The position numbers and the translations under genes were made by a program. Source: Plasmopara viticola (lineage: Eukaryota > Oomycota > Peronosporomycetes > Peronosporales > Peronosporaceae). Taken from it: a DNA stretch of 64,000 bases. Under the pieces are notes generated by a model. It saw only the letters and a list, made by a program, of their open reading frames with translations, was not told where the DNA came from and did no database searches. This document shows positions 34,043 through 45,730 of the stretch, one piece after another. The DNA is taken from contig MBPM02000093.1 of NCBI GenBank assembly GCA_001695595.3, forward strand, positions 186,001-250,000, written 5' to 3'. Each line of letters opens with the position of its first letter. The first letter of the stretch is position 1.

Positions 34043-34094
34043 GTGACCTGCGACTCGTACTTGCCCTAAGTATATAACGAAGGTCGTAGATCAG
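34043..34094 (+). repeat. LTR-promoter-like dispersed repeat, copy B
   Basis: Partner of the 17.85-kb segment: GTGACCTGCGACTCGTACTT, then GCCCTAAGTATATAACGAAG and GTCGTAGATC. The downstream text (about 34105-34135, ACTGCTCCTCTCACCAACAG) may be part of the same LTR. The paired solo fragments suggest an old LTR retrotransposon family. Confidence 0.4.
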
Positions 34095-37000
34095 AAGTCA
34101 CTGCTCCTCTCACCAACAGCCCTAGAACTTGTTATCGAAAAATTACGGATGAAATCAAGAATTTGGAAAGTCTTGTGCAAAATTGGATCGTATAATGGAA
34201 GCATATGGCCGATTTATTCTGATGACCAGTGCTTATGACCGCTTCATGAATGTAGCAAGTTGAGCTCCCTGCGGCACTATGTATCAACAGATAGTGTCGA
34301 AATTAATTTTACGATCCTGGAAGCGCATATAGACTAGACAAGTCAATGTATGCTTCGATCGATACAATTTTTTCTCAGCAGTGTTATTTTTTTTGTTCTC
34401 GATATAACAAAGTTTTTGCATTCAAGCGTCACTTCTTGATGAAGTACCCGGTTACATTGTATTGGTTGCGTACCTATCGTATCACTTGACTAGCTCCACC
34501 TCGAAAAAATAAATCCTTTCTTGGGGCCGTCATGCCCTAAAACGTGCTACTCTGGTGCAATCACTCTTCAAGGTGGTCAGATCTGACGCCTCAATGTAAA
34601 GTGACAACACAACACCTTGTTGCTAGAATGCCTAGCAAGGTGAATGTCCGCGCGAAGTTTTATCTTGAATATAACAGAGGCGTTTTGGGTGAGATATCTG
34701 CTGTATCAAGAGGGATCGTCAAGTGTTGCGCATACTCGTCCGCAACATCTACTTTCAGTGTTCAATTACACTAATTTGCGCGTGAATTTTACTTTCAGTG
34801 CCTAACTATACTGCTATAAGCTAGGCGCCTATTTGAAAGCTAATGTCAAACCTTGCCTCATTCAGTTTGGCGGTTCTTTTGGCACCCATCCATTTCACTT
34901 CGCATTTAGTCAATGCTTTACGCCGAGCAAGACTTTTTCGTTTTCCATTTGAAATTTTTCTTTGCTCAGCAATCAATTCAAGATTTCTTTAGGAATTAAT
35001 GATCACAATCCACATATATATTGTCTTTCTTACTTCTTTTTCGTGATCTGAACAACTAAATGGTATATAATGGGCCAAATAGATGACATAGTCTACTTTA
35101 ACGACCCTAAGTGATTGCACAGTTACATTGCAATATATAATTGCATACGTCCGACCAAGCATCTACACTTTGCGTTTCGGATCAACCGTTATTTACCCAC
35201 AAACAAGATCAGTAACGATATGCCGTCATATAAAAGGACCAAAAGTTTTTGAGAATTTATCGAACATGTCAGTTTTTCATTTTCAATTCACTGCACACTT
35301 TGCTCCCCTTAAGACGAATGGTAGAAACAGTTGCTCATAAGAAATTCGTCAAGCTTCCTGCCCGCCTTTACTAAGAAAAGTGCTGATTGAATCTATCAAA
35401 TATGGTAGCTCGTTGTAGTCGATTATATGCACACGCAAATATCTCAACAAAACTTCATGTTGGCTCGCACGGATGCTTGTGATGTAAGTGGGGGAAAGTC
35501 TCAATTTTTTATTATCCTCTGCATCTCTAATTTGAGACCATTATCTTTCCAGAAAAAATAATCTGACTTCGCAAAAGGTCGTGATGAAGTTTCTCCTCTT
35601 GGATCATTTTTCGTTAATAATAGCACGCACGACAGACACACAGAGCTCTCTCAGCGTGCAATTGAATTGATCTTACAGTTCGGCACCATAAACCTGCATC
35701 CGCCACAATCCTATTACTGTTGGAAACGAAGTTGAGGGATCGTTACAAGGACTTGGTACTCGGAGGTGGGCGTGTCGCATATCCCCTCGCCTTACGCACT
35801 AGTAGATAAAATATCTTCCTAAGGAGGTTCGGCTTTATTTTTGATAGATTACGGGCTTATAATTGTCTTTTGGAAGAGAGACAGCACACTGCAATGATAC
35901 ATCGTACTCAAGGAGATGAAGGCTGCCGCAAAAGTAATTGCAACAAAGGCTGTGACGATTGACAGCCGTGAGAGCATCTTAGAAACTCGTACTAGATCTA
36001 TTTCAGGGATTTAATCTGATTTTTCCGCGAAGAAAGAAGAAAGCACGCGTTCAAATGGAATGGATAAGTCCCGATGCTCACGCAAAATACCAGCCAAGAT
36101 AAGCCTTTTGAGTGTTCTCCATCTATACGAGCCTATTTGAAGAACCGTTGAAATACGAGCTGGATCGATGCTGAGATAGGGTGATGGAAAGTGATGAGGA
36201 GATTTTCAATATGCTATGAGTCACTCTTTTACATACCAACCACAAAGTCTCATGATCTGAGCAAGCAATATCGCTTCTTAAGACAACAAATAGGTCGACA
36301 TCTCACGGTATGTAGCCATGGCTTGCAAAGAATCTAAACCGTAATCGATGACCAGGAAGCCACTTCACTCTAGGGTTTTAGTTGGTGAAAGTGTATCTCA
36401 AGGGGTGTTACTAATCGACCTAGTGATCTAAGAGAATAGTTTTTTTAAATTTGCGAAGACTTCGTCCCCATCTGCGCTCGAAGTGTTATTTCGCAATAAT
36501 CGCTGGCTCCACTATTTCTCTCGACGATTGAATCGAGTGCGTGGACTCGCGCATTGGCAATGTGACCAGTAACGCTCCGGTCTGACGACGGCGAAATTAT
36601 CCAAATGGGCAGAAGGCACATCAGATCCAGCGCTAGCTGACTCACCAGTTCAAATCTCTGTCACGATCGGTGTAACGAAAACAGGTCCACTCAAAGTGCC
36701 CTCAAAGGATGCAGGCGAAGAGGTGACCTAGGAGTGAAGCGATAAACAGGAATCCGTCGATGGGCCGTGTGAGCAAGTATATTTTTTATCCGATATAGAG
36801 TCGATCGCTGACTAGATAGAATAGACTAAATGCCAGTAGGTCGATTAAGCACGCTCAATATCACTGGATCAATCAATGAGATCAGCGGAGAGATACGTCT
36901 GGGCATTTGATCTTGTTCATCACTCAGCCGCTAAAATTTGAGGCTTGATAGGTCAGCAAATTCTCCGTCGCAATTTTAGAATGCAGATGCTTTAGAGATC

Positions 37001-38986
37001 GACTGTCATCTCAAGTTTGCTTAAATTGCAAAAAAATCGAGACTTTATGGCATCCACCAGACGATATTTGAATTTGCAGCCTGACTACGAGCCGAAGTCT
37101 CACTAGCTTCTGCAAGTGCATGGCTGGTAACGCTGCTGAGAGGCTAAGCGCATCACGGTGCCTGAGCGCTACAAATACATAGCTTTTGCTCTAGGGCATC
37201 GGCAACACAAGTTACGTCACTGCTGGCGGTAGCGTCTATTGCAATATCTTGACTGGTAAAACAATTTACATTTACTTGTGAAGAAAAGGAAATTTAGAGT
37301 CTTTTCATCTAGGTGAATCAATTTGAAACGATTACAGAACAGCATTTACCTCTGATGACCAGAGGTGCGTCGTACTCGCACATTTTTTAAAGATCGCGCC
37401 AAATACCCTCTGAAACAGCTTTACTAAATTCTTGATATTTTTAGAAGCACAATGTGAAGCAGCAACCAGAGCAATGTCCTTATCGGCGAGAGTTGATTCC
37501 GCCAAGGCTCACGTTCATTTGCCTTCAAGGAGGGTAAGCCTGATCTATGAGTATATTTATGTATGTCGGCCTTCATTAAGCGGCCAAAAGGACTGTGTTC
37601 ATGAATGGGCTTCGGTTAGGCCGTCCTCGCACGCAAATAATTTTATTGCTGGCCTTGGCAAAGCAAGAGAGGTTCTAAATTGCTTTTCAGAAGGAGCACA
37701 TTATAAACAAGCTTGCTTTTCCGGTATACTGTAAACGAGAAGCACTTTAGCCTTCAAGATCTCAAGTAGTGATTTTCTTGAGCCGCTCGTTCCAGTCCAG
37801 TCACAACGAATGCAAAAATTTCCGAGTAAAAGAACACCCGGGGCTATGTCAAAGCAAGCAAGGATATATAACTCAAGCCTGTGGCAAAGGAGACGACGAA
37901 GTAGATCGTTGTCTTTAACAGAGATCCATACAGGCACCGACAAATGCCGCACTCTCATAGGAAACGTCGATCTAGGGCTGCTCTTCTGGGTAAGTCGTGA
38001 TAAATGTAGGACGAGTACGCTTCGGAGCTTAATCTGAATATATGACAGCACTCTAACGAGAATCTTGCCGTAGGGTCAACTAGTAAATTTTACGCGTGAA
38101 GGTTGACCTTTAACATAGTATTTTTCGAGCCTTAGTATACTTTGATACATCGTGAAAGTTTGGACAATTGCGGTCAGCAGAAAATTTTTATTGTAGGTTT
38201 GCATTTGGAGGCACATAATTTGGTCATTCGGACCTTGACAAAACTCGTTTTATATTTCCACCGCATGGTGGTAGACCCACGTGTAATGTTTGATAACTCT
38301 GTGCGGCCCAAAATAATGTTGAAAGGTCATATGTGCAGCACACGTTGGGTCTTTACAAAGCTGTCGATCCTGGCAAATTCATAAGCCTAAGCTTTGTCTT
38401 TGGCTCGCGAAGCGCTGGCGGCAGCACAAGCATTGTGCGCTCCCTAAGCTGGACAAAACATTTAACACTTGATTTAATCAGTATCACATGAGACCGATCA
38501 GCAAAACTGCTCATGGATTCAGGATTAAAATTTATAATTTTCCGGACATTGTGGTAGTAAAGTAGAATCCGCGATTCATCACTCCTATTTTTGGGCAACG
38601 CTGTTCCGCTTTTGAGAAGCTTATAATGTCAACAGCAAATTCTATTCAATTGGATCGTTTGACAGAAAAATTTAGCACTCGGCCTCCAAACTTACTTAAA
38701 ATTATAATATCAAGCGAATTGCAGCTTACTAAATTTTGTGGCGGGGTTAGACATTTGATATTTCGGTCAACGATACCGACTTAGGGGGTGAGTAATCTTC
38801 AAGTAAAAAACATACGATGTTTTTAGCAATGCAGATTAGCATGCGATAACAGAAAACCAGCCTCTGATTCGCTAATAATATTGCCCTATTTTCTCGGGGA
38901 TGACCAGCTGTCATACGATCACATGATGGCGACACATACGAACATGCGTGTTCGTGGTATTGCGCAAATAGCAAAGTCCAAATTAC

Positions 38987-40924
38987 ATGCCTTACTTCGT
39001 CTACGTGAAAGGCGCTTTTTTTGCCATCGTCGTAGCGCTCTCCATGGCGATGGACGACTATCAGTCGCTGCGCCAACCAAGATTGTACCAATCCGATTGT
39101 GCCAAACGAGTTACCGAGCTAAGCTCCGAAGGCTCGTTCTCGGGTGATCGATTGCCAGGCACGATCAAAACTGGTGAATTGCGGATTGATCTAGCCGTAA
39201 AAGTCACACGTTTTACAAGTGACTACGTGGATTTTAATACGAGGTCGTTTAGTGGACACATTCCAGCCCCGACAATCAAAGTTTGTCCTGGTGATCGTCT
39301 TGTCATCACGCTTACTAATTCACTTGAAGCCGGAAAGAGTAACAATACCAATATACACTTACACGGTATGCATCTATCGCCAGTGGGCGATGCAGATGAC
39401 GTAATGCCTAATGTGATACCAGGTGAACAGCGCAGATATACATACGAGATCCGACACGATCATCCAGCAGGAACGTTTTGGTACCATCCGCACTCGCATG
39501 GCAATGTAAACTCACAACTTCATGGGATGATGGCCGGCGCACTTATTGTAGTAGACCGACCAGCTGATTTTCCAACAGAACTCGCCGCGATGGAGGATCA
39601 TGTCATGATCCTACAAGCGCTTTGTATTGAGAACTGCTTCAGCGTACATGACGATCTGCAAGAGGCAATTGAAAACAAGTATAGTCCTACTCGGCGAGTG
39701 TCCGAGCAAGAGGATGGTGGTCACGTTTGGGACACCGATTTAGAGATCGTTGAGAACGAAGCGGATGCTCCTTTGAATGACACGTCACTGCCTACAGTTT
39801 ACGTTAATGGGCAGTATCAACCAACGCTAACCTTTGTAACAGGTGAATACAAGCGATTGCGAATAATCAACGCCATTGCGAATAGTGTAGCTGAGCTTGT
39901 GACGACCTATGGAAGTGGATGCATGCTGGAAGTAATAGCCATGGACGGCATTTACTATGAACGACCAAAAGCAAAGGAAGTGATTGTTCTTCCGCCAGGT
40001 GGACGCGCTGATGTGGCCGTCGTCTGTGCTCAAGTTGGAACCTTTTACCTTGCGACGGACTGTGCGAGCTCACGTAACAAGCTACTCGGTCTTGTGAACC
40101 AACATCGGGTGCCATCTCAGCGCATTGTACAGTTTATTGTCCAAGAGCGAAAGATTGAAGATTTAGCCACCGACCTTGAAATTACGGCCAAATTCATGCC
40201 TCTTCCGTCAGTACTGCCGAAGCGACCAGCATATATGGACGACACAATCGGGACACCGAATTTTCGTCCTTTGATTAACGAAAACAACCGATACAAGTTT
40301 GAGTTTTCAGTGTGGATGGAAGAAGACATAGCGTTCGGCGTCAATCGCAAAAAACTAAATGTATCCGAGATTAACTATGCAATGCGTGTGAATGAGACGC
40401 AGGAGTGGCAGCTTTCAGTTAAAGATTATAGAGAGGAATCAGTATGGGACTGTAATCTGGACGACAATGTCACTAGCAAGACACGGCATCTCACCATGTC
40501 GAGTCATTGCCACACGATGAATCACCCGTTTCACATGCACTCGACACACTTTCAGGTCTCAGATATGGATGACATTACCGACCCAGACGGTGTTTTATTT
40601 GACGTGGGGGAGTGGCGTGATACGCTGCCACTTTTTCGTGGAGGAGTGGATATCCGCTTCACGCCGCGCGATTACATGGTGGGAATCATTTTTGTCCACT
40701 GTCATATCGCGTCTCATGCTGATGGTGGTATGGCACAATTAGTCAACGTGTATGATCCGGATAGTCAGTTAGATAGAGTTGGAGACGAAAAGAGTGCGTT
40801 GGATGATGAAGAGGATGAAGATGAAGAAGATTTTTCGGGGTCAGATGAAGATGAAGAAGATTTCTCGGTGTCAGATGAAGATGGAGAAGACGGAAGCGCT
40901 GAATTAGAAGACGAAAACGTTTGA
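38987..40924 (+). CDS. Secreted multicopper oxidase (laccase-like)
   Basis: Single-exon, 645 residues. It oxidises phenolic or metal substrates with reduction of O2 to water, outside the cell. Residues 1-22 form a signal peptide (KGAFFAIVVALSMA core). All four copper-ligand blocks are present: HLHG at 124-127, WYHPHSHG at about 165-172, HPFHMH at 512-517 and HCHIASHADGGM at 571-582, with a Cys and both His for the type 1 site and Met in the axial position. The three cupredoxin domains follow the normal order. Several N-glycosylation sequons occur. Unusual is the last 40 residues, an almost purely acidic Asp/Glu/Ser tail with two near-identical copies of SDEDEEDFS-type text. The next gene (minus strand) ends 69 bp downstream, so the pair is convergent. 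Confidence 0.93.
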   Translation: MPYFVYVKGAFFAIVVALSMAMDDYQSLRQPRLYQSDCAKRVTELSSEGSFSGDRLPGTIKTGELRIDLAVKVTRFTSDYVDFNTRSFSGHIPAPTIKVCPGDRLVITLTNSLEAGKSNNTNIHLHGMHLSPVGDADDVMPNVIPGEQRRYTYEIRHDHPAGTFWYHPHSHGNVNSQLHGMMAGALIVVDRPADFPTELAAMEDHVMILQALCIENCFSVHDDLQEAIENKYSPTRRVSEQEDGGHVWDTDLEIVENEADAPLNDTSLPTVYVNGQYQPTLTFVTGEYKRLRIINAIANSVAELVTTYGSGCMLEVIAMDGIYYERPKAKEVIVLPPGGRADVAVVCAQVGTFYLATDCASSRNKLLGLVNQHRVPSQRIVQFIVQERKIEDLATDLEITAKFMPLPSVLPKRPAYMDDTIGTPNFRPLINENNRYKFEFSVWMEEDIAFGVNRKKLNVSEINYAMRVNETQEWQLSVKDYREESVWDCNLDDNVTSKTRHLTMSSHCHTMNHPFHMHSTHFQVSDMDDITDPDGVLFDVGEWRDTLPLFRGGVDIRFTPRDYMVGIIFVHCHIASHADGGMAQLVNVYDPDSQLDRVGDEKSALDDEEDEDEEDFSGSDEDEEDFSVSDEDGEDGSAELEDENV

Positions 40925-40992
40925 ACACGATAACTGCCTCCGTATAATTATGTTTTCGTGGTGTTAAAATAATGCGAAATTATGCTGCAAGT

Positions 40993-42642
40993 TTACCACA
41001 GATCGCTACTTAGCATTACTTTTTTTAACTTTGTCGCATGAGTTGAATTCCAATTTCTCATAAACACCTTTTCCAGAGCTTGTCGTGTCGGTTCGTGATT
41101 TGTGTTAACGCTTACACCCGCCGTGGTGTAGAAGTATCCCCATTCCATGTTGCTCGTGCCCACATTCGCACGAGTATCTGTGACAATGTACTTGGCATGA
41201 TTCACACGAGTGTAAGACGGCCACGTAGACTTCATGTCAGCACTAGACGTAGTGTTCTGCCAACCTGGCACGCGAAAAAGCTTAATTTCAAGTCGTCCAG
41301 AGCATTGAGCGTGTGTGTGCTGACACAATTGTGCCTGCTTTTCCAGTAAGGCAAGTGCTTTTAGCATTGATGGGCTGGTATGCTGCCACTGGCTAATCAA
41401 CAAACGCACTTGCAACCCGGGTGTACTGTACACACCGGCTAGTATTGCATCAGTGAGAATGGGCCAGTAAAGAGGCTCCGGTGTATACATCGACAACGGT
41501 ACAAAATCCATGACGCTAAGATTGACAAAAAGTTTGGCTGATCGAATCGTGTATACAAGTGCGTCTTCGTCAAAAGTTCGCGAGTGGCCAGCCGTCACCT
41601 CCAAAGGTGCCGCTGCCACAAACATGTCCGACGTACGCGAAACACCATCAGCACCACCAATAATGCTCGAAAGTGTACTAAAAGAAGTTTGCAACTGATT
41701 TGAAATATTGCCCAGGGCCGAAAATCCTGCCTTTACAAAAGGATCGTCACATCTCTTACTTTTTGGCAGATAAAACGACCATTTCGGTACTCGAAGTTGA
41801 CATTGAAATGTCTTGGAAAAGTAGGTGTCCGTTTTTGCTGGCAGGAATTTGGCTGACGCAAACATCCACCAGGTCTCATAAAGCCTTTGTATATCTTGCA
41901 TTACGTCTGAGGTCGGAGATACATTTTCCATGATCACACCCACTTCCATCACTTGAGCAAGCGACTTCCAGTCCATATTGGCGCTTCCCACGTACACGTT
42001 GCTGCGATCAAAGATCCAAATTTTCTGATGCAAAATACCGCTGCCATACCATTCAGGACCACTCCAACACCTGACTTGCACACTATCCTCTGCTGACTCC
42101 ATCAGAATCCGTACCTCACTCGGTAAGGAAGTACATGATGTGATTCGTATCCCCGACACATCATCCGTTCGTTTTGCTGTTAAAACTCGAATTTTCACAC
42201 CACGACTTGCCGCGTCTTTAAGGGCTAAAAACAGTTTTTTGCCTCGATCAGCGCCAAACTTTGTCATTTCGGCGTCGGAATAAACTTTCCGGTCCTCCTC
42301 ACCCAGCAGGTTCCAGTACATGGCGCTGAGGTCGATGGAGTGCTTCGCATTCTGCACATGGCGTGTAAGAACTTCAAAGGTCTGCGGAACAGACGATGAC
42401 AGATCAAATTCTCCAACAGGCAGCGATTCGACCAATGTTAGCGTCGCATTCTCTGGTCGAAACAGGTTGGAAACGATCCATTCCGACTCAAAAACATGGA
42501 ATTTGAGCACGCTGGAAGAAGAAAAGGCTGCATTTTTTTTTTCGTGGATGGAGAGATGAAGTCCAACGAGAAAGACACATGAGACTGCCCATAGCAGACC
42601 CAATAGCGCAGCGACGTCGCCGCGTTTTAATCGCTGAGGCAT
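40993..42642 (-). CDS. PLD3/PLD4-like type II membrane protein
   Basis: Single-exon, 549 residues, phospholipase D superfamily. Residues 11-31 form a signal anchor (ALLGLLWAVSCVFLVGLHLS); the rest is lumenal or extracellular with several N-glycosylation sequons. Two HKD motifs are intact: HQKIWIFD at about residue 206, followed by GSANMDWKSL, and HAKYIVTD at about 482, followed by GTSNMEWGYF. This pairing and the SANMDW/TSNMEW text are hallmarks of the PLD3/PLD4 group, whose animal members are 5' exonucleases of endolysosomal single-stranded DNA and RNA; others were described as phospholipases. Substrate here is unknown. The gene is divergent from NOM1 over a 124-bp shared promoter. Confidence 0.9.
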   Translation of the reverse strand: MPQRLKRGDVAALLGLLWAVSCVFLVGLHLSIHEKKNAAFSSSSVLKFHVFESEWIVSNLFRPENATLTLVESLPVGEFDLSSSVPQTFEVLTRHVQNAKHSIDLSAMYWNLLGEEDRKVYSDAEMTKFGADRGKKLFLALKDAASRGVKIRVLTAKRTDDVSGIRITSCTSLPSEVRILMESAEDSVQVRCWSGPEWYGSGILHQKIWIFDRSNVYVGSANMDWKSLAQVMEVGVIMENVSPTSDVMQDIQRLYETWWMFASAKFLPAKTDTYFSKTFQCQLRVPKWSFYLPKSKRCDDPFVKAGFSALGNISNQLQTSFSTLSSIIGGADGVSRTSDMFVAAAPLEVTAGHSRTFDEDALVYTIRSAKLFVNLSVMDFVPLSMYTPEPLYWPILTDAILAGVYSTPGLQVRLLISQWQHTSPSMLKALALLEKQAQLCQHTHAQCSGRLEIKLFRVPGWQNTTSSADMKSTWPSYTRVNHAKYIVTDTRANVGTSNMEWGYFYTTAGVSVNTNHEPTRQALEKVFMRNWNSTHATKLKKVMLSSDLW

Positions 42643-42766
42643 CTATTCCTCAAGGTATCTACGAGTAACCCTTTAAATTTTATTACACCGGTTCATTAAA
42701 ATACATCTTGCACAACATTGAGACAACATTATATTTGACTGGCAGACGCACCAATAGAAAGTCAAA
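42643..42766. promoter_or_regulatory. Bidirectional promoter between PLD-like gene and NOM1
   Basis: The two ATGs are 124 bp apart on opposite strands, so both promoters and 5' UTRs must fit in this gap. AT-rich with ATTAAAATACAT and ACATTATATTTG near its centre. No clear oomycete Inr consensus could be read with confidence. Confidence 0.6.
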
Positions 42767-45730
42767 ATGACGGCAGGACTGTCGCGCAAGGCCAAGCGAA
42801 AGCAGGAGCGCGAGGACAAAAAACGCCATAAGTTCAAGCAACAGCGCAAGGAAATAGACAAGACTTATCCGGACACTACAAATGCTGACAAGATGCGTGG
42901 CAAGAAACCTGCAATAGCGTCTCGGTCCAGCGGATTTACCAATAAATTTCACGAATTTCTAACCGAAGCAGCAAATCCGAAATCTGGTCAGTACAGATTG
43001 TGCAGTAAAACTATTTTTCTAAAAAAGGGGTTTTATTAATTTAGCGGTCCGTCAAATGTAGCAGTATTAAGTGCCGAGGACAAGGAGATTAGAGCTTTAG
43101 AGGCCAAACTGGGACTCGGGTCGTCATCTTCGAGTAAATCTGCATCGGCGCGGGAAAGGCTAAAAAAGTATGTGTTTTGTAAACAAATTGACTGGCTGAA
43201 GTGGTTACTGACGTCGTGGTGGTTGCGATAAAAGGGAGTTTACGAAGGATGGATTGGGCGAAGACTTTGCCGACTTTTTGTCGGAACTAGACAACATATC
43301 AGAGTACGAAAACTGCGGCTGTTGATGAAACATGGAGATGGCTAATGGATTGTGTGGGTTTTGGGTAGAGTGGTGAAAAGGCGGCCAAAGGTGACAAATA
43401 TTTCTGGAGCACATAAAGCAGGTGTTGAAATTGGATCGGGTGCGAGTGAGGCTGGGAGTGAGGGTGAAAACGATTGCGAGATGGATGACGAGACCCGACA
43501 GGAGATGGAACTGCTGCAAGCCGAAGATGCCAACTTTTTAAAAGGCATGGATGAATTGCCAACTGATGAATCAGAGTCCGAGTCGGAAGACCTCGCACAG
43601 TTTAACTCAAATGAGGAGGAAAGTGAAGACGATACTGAAGCTCGAGCAAATGCGTTGCGAAACCAGCAGCTGGCTGCCATCGATGCAGGCGATATAAGCG
43701 ATGAAAGTGATGACAGAGCAGATCAAATTCTTGAGGCAGACAGTGGCCGAGAGGATCAGCTTGAAGAGATAGAAGACAGCGAAAATGATAATGATATAGA
43801 GGAGAGCAACAGAGATGTCGAAAAGGATGAAGCACAAGAAGAGGAGATGAGTGTCGTTGTTGGGGAAGACATATATGGTCGAACTGTGATCAAATCGAGG
43901 GATGGAAGCAAAAAGACATCAACGTACCTTCCTCCGCATCTTCGGCGAAAGTTTGAGGCCCAAGTTGAGGCTGCCGCAGCAACAGCATCCGCAGATAGAG
44001 TCAAACGTTTGCAGCTGGACGAGCAGGTCATACGTGAGCTAACACGACGCATTAATGGCCAGCTGAATCGCATCTCCGAGTCCAACATGGAGTACGCCGT
44101 TCTTTGTTGCTCGTGTTTATAAGCTTGAACTTAATTACTGATTGTGCGATCTTCCGTGATAATAATGTATAGATCTATTGTGCTGGAGATGGAAAGAATC
44201 TACCGAGAATATGGTCGGTCGCACGTAAACGAGATTCTTTTGGAGAAGCTGATTCAAATTACCTGCCACCCTCGTCAGGTAATGACGCCGCTCATCAAGG
44301 TGGGTGGCGCCTTGGTGGCAGCTCTGTATCACAGCGTTGGCAGCGAGGTTGGAGGTTTCTTTGTTGAGAAGTTGACACGCAAGCTTATTGATTGCGTGGA
44401 GGAGGAGAAGAAGAATCTTATCAAGTTTGCAGACAAAGAACACGATGATGAGCATGAAGACAGTTGTAGAACCTCCAAAGTACCGGTTAACTTGACGCTG
44501 TATTTGATGATGCTTTACAATTTCGGCGTTGTGCACTGTAGTCTTGTGTACGATCTCTTTCGATCATTCGTGGACAGTTTCTCATCCACTGACATTGAAC
44601 TCATTCACCAACTGCTGAAAATTGGCGGCGCTCAACTTCGTTCGGACGACGCTGATGCTTTGCGTCAAATGGTGGCAGCCGTACAACAAAAAGTGGGTGA
44701 AGTGCAAGAAAGAAATGGTGGTAAGCAACTTGAGGAGCGTGTTCGCTTCATTCTAGATCTCATATATAGCCTCAAAAAGTCTTCCACGCCATTCAAAGGA
44801 GGAAAAGGTGGTACAAATGGTGAACTCTTGGATATTTCACCCTTAAAAAAATGGCTTGGTCGCGTGAAATCGCGATGCGGTAATGCCAACAATCCGCTTC
44901 GTGTGTCGCTACAAGAACTTCTTAATGCTGACGAAGATGGGCGGTGGTGGATCGTCGGAGGCACGTGGGTTGGTCACCAGCGGCAGCATTCGACCAGTAA
45001 TGAGGTATACGACGATGCGAATACGAGTACACAGGAGCAAAACCGGCTTTTACAACTTGCAGAGAAACAGCACATGAATACCGACGTCCGCAAGAAGATT
45101 TTTGTGGCGCTCATGGGTGCAACTGACTGTTTTGACGCGTATGAACGACTAATGCAATTGCACTTGAAGGAGAGACAAGAGCGCGAGATTGTGCGCGTCA
45201 TCTTGCACTGTTGCGGCCAAGAGTCAATCTTCAACAGGTTTTATCTCGTACTTGCTGAAAAACTGTGTGAGATGGACCCACGATATAAATTCACGCTTCA
45301 ACTTGCGTTTTGGGATATTTTTAAAAAACTAACGTCGTTGAAGCCGCGGGGGTTGTTCAATCAAGCTCAAATGTTGGCTGGACTTGTGCTAAGCAGCACG
45401 TTGTCGCTGTCTTGTCTTAAAGTGCTCGACTTTACACAATTGGAGGAAAAAAGTGTTTTTTTTTTAAGAGTCTTGATGGAAGAAATTCTTAAGGTCGAGA
45501 GCGAGGTGGATATGGCACAGGTCTTCAATCGTTTGCTGCAGACGAAGAAGGCACAACTGACGATCGATGGGCTTGCGATTTTCTTTCACCAACACATGAC
45601 AAGTTTCCGCATCGAGCTTGATCAAAAGACGCGGACATTAATGACAAAACGTGCGAAAAGTGTGAGGAGCTTACTGGATCACCTCGCTAAGACTGCTGCT
45701 TCGACTGAAAGTGAGGCCAGGTTTATGTAG
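42767..45730 (+). CDS. NOM1: Nucleolar MIF4G-domain protein NOM1/Sgd1
   Basis: Five exons: 42767-42990, 43045-43167, 43235-43303, 43369-44091, 44173-45730, giving 898 residues (human NOM1 860). The family acts in 18S rRNA maturation in the nucleolus and binds eIF4A-type helicases. The N-terminus is basic (LSRKAKRKQEREDKKRHKFK). Exon 4 is strongly acidic and ends with EDIYGR and STYLPPHLRRKFE, the standard lead-in to the MIF4G domain. Exon 5 holds the rest of MIF4G (SIVLEMERIYREYGRSHVNE, LMMLYNFGVVHCSLVYDL) and the MA3 domain (DVRKKIFVALMGATDCFDAY). All four introns (54-81 bp) are phase 2, with donors GTACAG, GTATGT, GTACGA and GTACGC; each join is required to keep frame and restores family sequence (for example ESNME-SIVLEMERIY). 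Confidence 0.92.

Larger units (their letters stand above)
30593..38986. other. Gene desert
   Basis: Over 8 kb with only short overlapping ORFs (at most 116 codons, 37701-38051 minus) and no motif I recognise. Contains the LTR-like copy B at 34.04 kb and a small hairpin at 32.27 kb. Composition resembles the decayed transposon DNA elsewhere in the window. Confidence 0.5.
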
